From positions 332,386 to 396,385 of the forward strand of contig FXAI01000002.1 in the NCBI GenBank assembly GCA_900177435.1: DNA of 64,000 nt. The letters are read 5' to 3'. Under the pieces are notes generated by a model. It did not search any database. It saw only the letters and a list, made by a program, of their open reading frames with translations, and had not been told where the DNA came from. The position numbers and the translations under genes are program-made. Below are positions 61,319 to 64,000 of this stretch, piece after piece (the stretch's first letter is position 1; the number at the start of each line of letters is the position of its first letter). Source of the DNA: Alteromonadaceae bacterium Bs31. GTDB lineage: Bacteria; Pseudomonadota; Gammaproteobacteria; Pseudomonadales; Cellvibrionaceae.

Positions 61319-61641
61319 GTCGCTTCCTAAACAGCTCTCATCAACAGCCTGTTAACAACAATTTGATGCACTCCCTAGCCACCAGCGCGGCTGGGCTGTT
61401 ATCCGTATCTTATCGATCATTCAGCTCGCTAGATTTCGTTCAAGGCGTCTTTCGGCCGGAAAAGAAAGGCTACATCGGAGCGTATTAAATGAGAGTTAAC
61501 AGGCCTTAGTAAAAGCCCTCATATTACTTGCCGATAATCGTGTCTTTATTTTGTTTGCGACCGAGTGCAACAAAAAGCTACTTTAAAAGCACTTGTGATT
61601 GAGCTAGTCTCCTTGCGCACACTCGTATTTAAAGATTGACT
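61319..61641. other. intergenic region, nothing recognised
   Basis: About 320 bases between the beta-sandwich gene and the activase gene. I see no terminator with a clear T run and no gene. Confidence 0.4.
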
Positions 61642-64000
61642 ATGGATTTCCACAATACGGTTCTGGGTATAGACGTCGGTTCAACCACGGTTAAATTGGT
61701 TGCCGTGGATGTTGCGAAAAAAAATATACTCTGGAGTAATTACCAGCGACACGAAACCCGTCAGGCGGAAAAAGTGCTGGAAATGCTCGAGCAGGTTTGT
61801 CTTGACCTGCCAAAAATCTCCCTAAGCAGCACGCGGGTTTTTATTACGGGTTCCGGTGCTGGCCCCATAGCTTCCCACATTAATGCTCGATTTATTCAGG
61901 AAGTGAACGCAGTCACTATGGCGGTGGAAGCCTTGCACCCGGATGTGGGCAGCGTAATTGAGCTGGGCGGGCAAGATGCAAAAATAATCATGTTTAAAAC
62001 CCACAAAAAAACTGGGGAAAAACGCGCCTCCACGTCAATGAACGACAAGTGTGCTTCGGGCACTGGCGCCACTATCGATAAATGTTTTATAAAAGTGGGT
62101 ATGCCACAAGAGCAAGTGGCGCAGCTCAGTTTTAACCCGGAAAAGCTTCATCACGTTGCAGCCAAGTGCGGCGTATTTGCGGAAACCGATATTGTCAATT
62201 TGGTAAAAAGTGGTATTCCGGCTGAAGAAATAATGTGCTCCCTGGCCGATGCCATCGTTGGCCAGAATCTTTCGGTTCTCACTCGCGGTAATACCCTTAA
62301 GCCCAAAGTACTCTTGCTCGGTGGACCAAATACTTATTTACCTTTTTTGCGTGAATGCTGGCGCTTTCGCATTCCGCAAACCTGGCAAGAACGTGAATAT
62401 GCTTACCCCACAGATATTTCCTTGGACGAGCTGATTTTTTCGCCTGAAAATTCAGAATACTATGCAGCCTACGGTGCAGTTTTATTTGGCCTGCATGAAA
62501 AAGAGGTGGATTCTTGCGGTGATCTAAAAGCCCTAAAAAACTTTATTCGCGATGGCCGCAAAGCGCAGCTGGGGAACAATGCTGGCCCACCTTTGGTCAA
62601 CGGCGACGCTAGTGATTTTATTTCCCTTTATGCTCTGCCCACTTTTAAGCCCCCGAAATCAGCTGGCAAACAGATTAAAGGCTTTATTGGTCTTGATGGT
62701 GGCTCCACCTCCAGTAAATGCGTACTGGTGAACGAACACGGGAAAATTCTACAAAAAGTGTATCAACTCTCCCAAGGTAACCCTTTGGAAGATATGAAGC
62801 AGATGTTCGGCCAGCTCAAAGTCTGGGCGGAGTCCCAGCAGGCACAGTTGCAGGTAGAGGGCTTTGGCGTTACCGGCTACGCCGGCGATGTTATGGAAAC
62901 GGCATTGCAGGCAGATGCGAATATTGTAGAAACCGTTGCCCATATGAAAAGTGCTCAGCACTACTTTCCGGATGTGGATGTTATCTGCGATGTGGGTGGG
63001 CAAGACATTAAAGTTCTGTTTATGCAGAACAAAGTGATCAAAAATTTCCGTTTGAGTAACTCCTGCAGTGCCGGCAACGGTATGTTATTGCAAGCTATGG
63101 CGGACCAATTTGGGGTGCCGGTAACGGAATACGCCGACAAAGCCTTTAAAGCTGAACTTTCACCCGAGTTTAGTTATGGCTGTGCCGTGTTCCTCGATTC
63201 AGATCGGGTAAACTTTCAAAAAGAAGGCTACAACGGGGAAGAATTACTGGCTGGCCTGGCACTGGTACTGCCAAAAAATATTTGGCAGTACGTAGTGCAA
63301 ATTCCGCGTATGGCAGAGCTGGGGCGAATTTTTGTGCTACAGGGCGGTACGCAAAAAAATCTTGCAGCAGTAAAAGCCCAAGTAGATTACATTAAGGAGC
63401 GCGTACCAGAGGCGGAGGTACACGTGCATCCGCACACAGGGGAAGCCGGTGCGCTCGGTGCTGCCTTTGAAGCCATACGTGTGGTAAAGCGCAGCGGTAA
63501 ATCTCGTTTTATCGGCTTACAGCAAGCCATCGATCTTGATTACAGTACAAAAAACGATGAACAAACGCGCTGTACCTTTTGTGCCAATAATTGTTCGCGC
63601 ACTTTTATTGATGCCAAAGTAAGCGAGGACGAAACGGCACGCTATATCTCCGGTTTTTCCTGTGAAAAAGGTACGGTAGAAGATTACGACGCGCTGCGAA
63701 AATTAAATGCAGAAAGACGCTCTCGCATGCTTACCTACCCCAACTTGGTTGATTACGAAGCGACCTGGAATTTTAAGCACCTGTACAAAACAGAAGCGCT
63801 ACCAAAAGCCGGTACAGAGCTGGAAGACGTAGATGTAAAACGGAGCATTTTCGGCGGCGTAAAACATAAACACTATACGCGAGGCTTTTCCCGCTCAGCG
63901 AAAGAATCCCAGGATGTACGCAGCCGCATTCGTATTGGCATGCCCAAGGCTCTCAATATGTGGAGCACCGGCCCCTTTTGGCGCGCCTATTTTGAAGCAT
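61642..64000 (+). CDS. 2-hydroxyacyl-CoA dehydratase activase-like protein (BadF/BcrA family), 3' end outside window
   Basis: The frame is open from the ATG at 61642 to the window end, 786 codons without a stop. It holds two ASKHA ATPase domains in tandem: GIDVGSTTVKLVAVD at about 9 and GFIGLDGGSTSSKCVLVN at about 349. Iron-sulfur-type Cys motifs follow in each (NDKCASGTGAT at about 133, SNSCSAGNGML at about 472), and a CTFCANNCSRTF cluster near 644. At the end IRIGMPKALNMWSTGPFWRAYF is the start of a DUF2229-type part. Activases of this family use ATP to push an electron into a dehydratase or reductase. The very long fused form is found in many bacteria, its substrate is unknown. No strong ribosome-binding site. 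Confidence 0.88.
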   Translation, partial: MDFHNTVLGIDVGSTTVKLVAVDVAKKNILWSNYQRHETRQAEKVLEMLEQVCLDLPKISLSSTRVFITGSGAGPIASHINARFIQEVNAVTMAVEALHPDVGSVIELGGQDAKIIMFKTHKKTGEKRASTSMNDKCASGTGATIDKCFIKVGMPQEQVAQLSFNPEKLHHVAAKCGVFAETDIVNLVKSGIPAEEIMCSLADAIVGQNLSVLTRGNTLKPKVLLLGGPNTYLPFLRECWRFRIPQTWQEREYAYPTDISLDELIFSPENSEYYAAYGAVLFGLHEKEVDSCGDLKALKNFIRDGRKAQLGNNAGPPLVNGDASDFISLYALPTFKPPKSAGKQIKGFIGLDGGSTSSKCVLVNEHGKILQKVYQLSQGNPLEDMKQMFGQLKVWAESQQAQLQVEGFGVTGYAGDVMETALQADANIVETVAHMKSAQHYFPDVDVICDVGGQDIKVLFMQNKVIKNFRLSNSCSAGNGMLLQAMADQFGVPVTEYADKAFKAELSPEFSYGCAVFLDSDRVNFQKEGYNGEELLAGLALVLPKNIWQYVVQIPRMAELGRIFVLQGGTQKNLAAVKAQVDYIKERVPEAEVHVHPHTGEAGALGAAFEAIRVVKRSGKSRFIGLQQAIDLDYSTKNDEQTRCTFCANNCSRTFIDAKVSEDETARYISGFSCEKGTVEDYDALRKLNAERRSRMLTYPNLVDYEATWNFKHLYKTEALPKAGTELEDVDVKRSIFGGVKHKHYTRGFSRSAKESQDVRSRIRIGMPKALNMWSTGPFWRAYFEA

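Overview
The window looks like chromosomal DNA of a marine, polysaccharide-degrading gammaproteobacterium of the Cellvibrionaceae type (Saccharophagus, Teredinibacter, Cellvibrio relatives). The main reason is three secreted carbohydrate-active enzymes whose modules are joined by long polyserine linkers, a habit of that group. One of them ends in a domain of the Sde182 family, first named in Saccharophagus. An outer-membrane phospholipase, an OprB-type porin and Gram-negative lipoprotein signals agree. The placement is an inference from gene content. No rRNA, confirmed tRNA, CRISPR array or intact insertion sequence was seen.

Layout. 1-6.9 kb: tail of a LysR regulator, a small membrane protein, a very large single-span membrane protein (882-4223) meeting tail to tail a degenerate HD-GYP protein, and a PEP mutase-like enzyme. 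6.9-10.4 kb: two polytopic GT-C-like membrane proteins. 10.5-14.2 kb: a minus-strand operon of rhodanese, outer-membrane phospholipase A, beta-propeller and degenerate metallo-beta-lactamase-fold lipoprotein. 14.4-26 kb: mostly plus-strand accessory genes: a Tat-type amidohydrolase, small secreted and membrane proteins, an AraC regulator divergent from an NmrA/DUF1772/DUF4345 cluster, a patatin, and GNAT, RDD and VOC proteins. 26-38.5 kb: a CadC-like regulator with tetratricopeptide repeats, a sterol desaturase-like protein, an SDR, an M19-like dipeptidase beside decayed gene fragments, an OprB-like porin, a frameshifted gene and a PafA-like phosphatase.

38.5-58.6 kb is the carbohydrate-degradation part. 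It holds a CBM2-CBM-malectin-SGNH esterase (38542-40737), a CBM5-CBM35-GH10 xylanase (47832-49544) and a giant GH10-CBM-CBM5-CBM35-Sde182 protein (52106-55762). Between them lie LysR/methyltransferase, a secreted HELAH protein with calcium-type repeats, a membrane AraC regulator, hemolysin III, DUF2780 and a GDT1-like protein. A YopT-type cysteine protease homologue (56177-56821) and a second membrane-anchored AraC regulator follow. 58.6-64 kb: glmU, a membrane-anchored orphan beta-sandwich protein, and the first 786 codons of a large 2-hydroxyacyl-CoA dehydratase activase-like protein cut by the window end.

How it fits together: the two GH10 enzymes would cut the xylan backbone and the SGNH enzyme would remove acetyl groups. 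Their shared binding modules would hold them on the plant cell wall. Modules have been duplicated and re-ordered between the three genes. The most unusual items are the xylanase-Sde182 fusion, the lone YopT-like protease next to it, several enzymes that keep their fold but lost key metal ligands (HD-GYP, M19, MBL), and a gene broken by what looks like a single-base deletion at about 35714.
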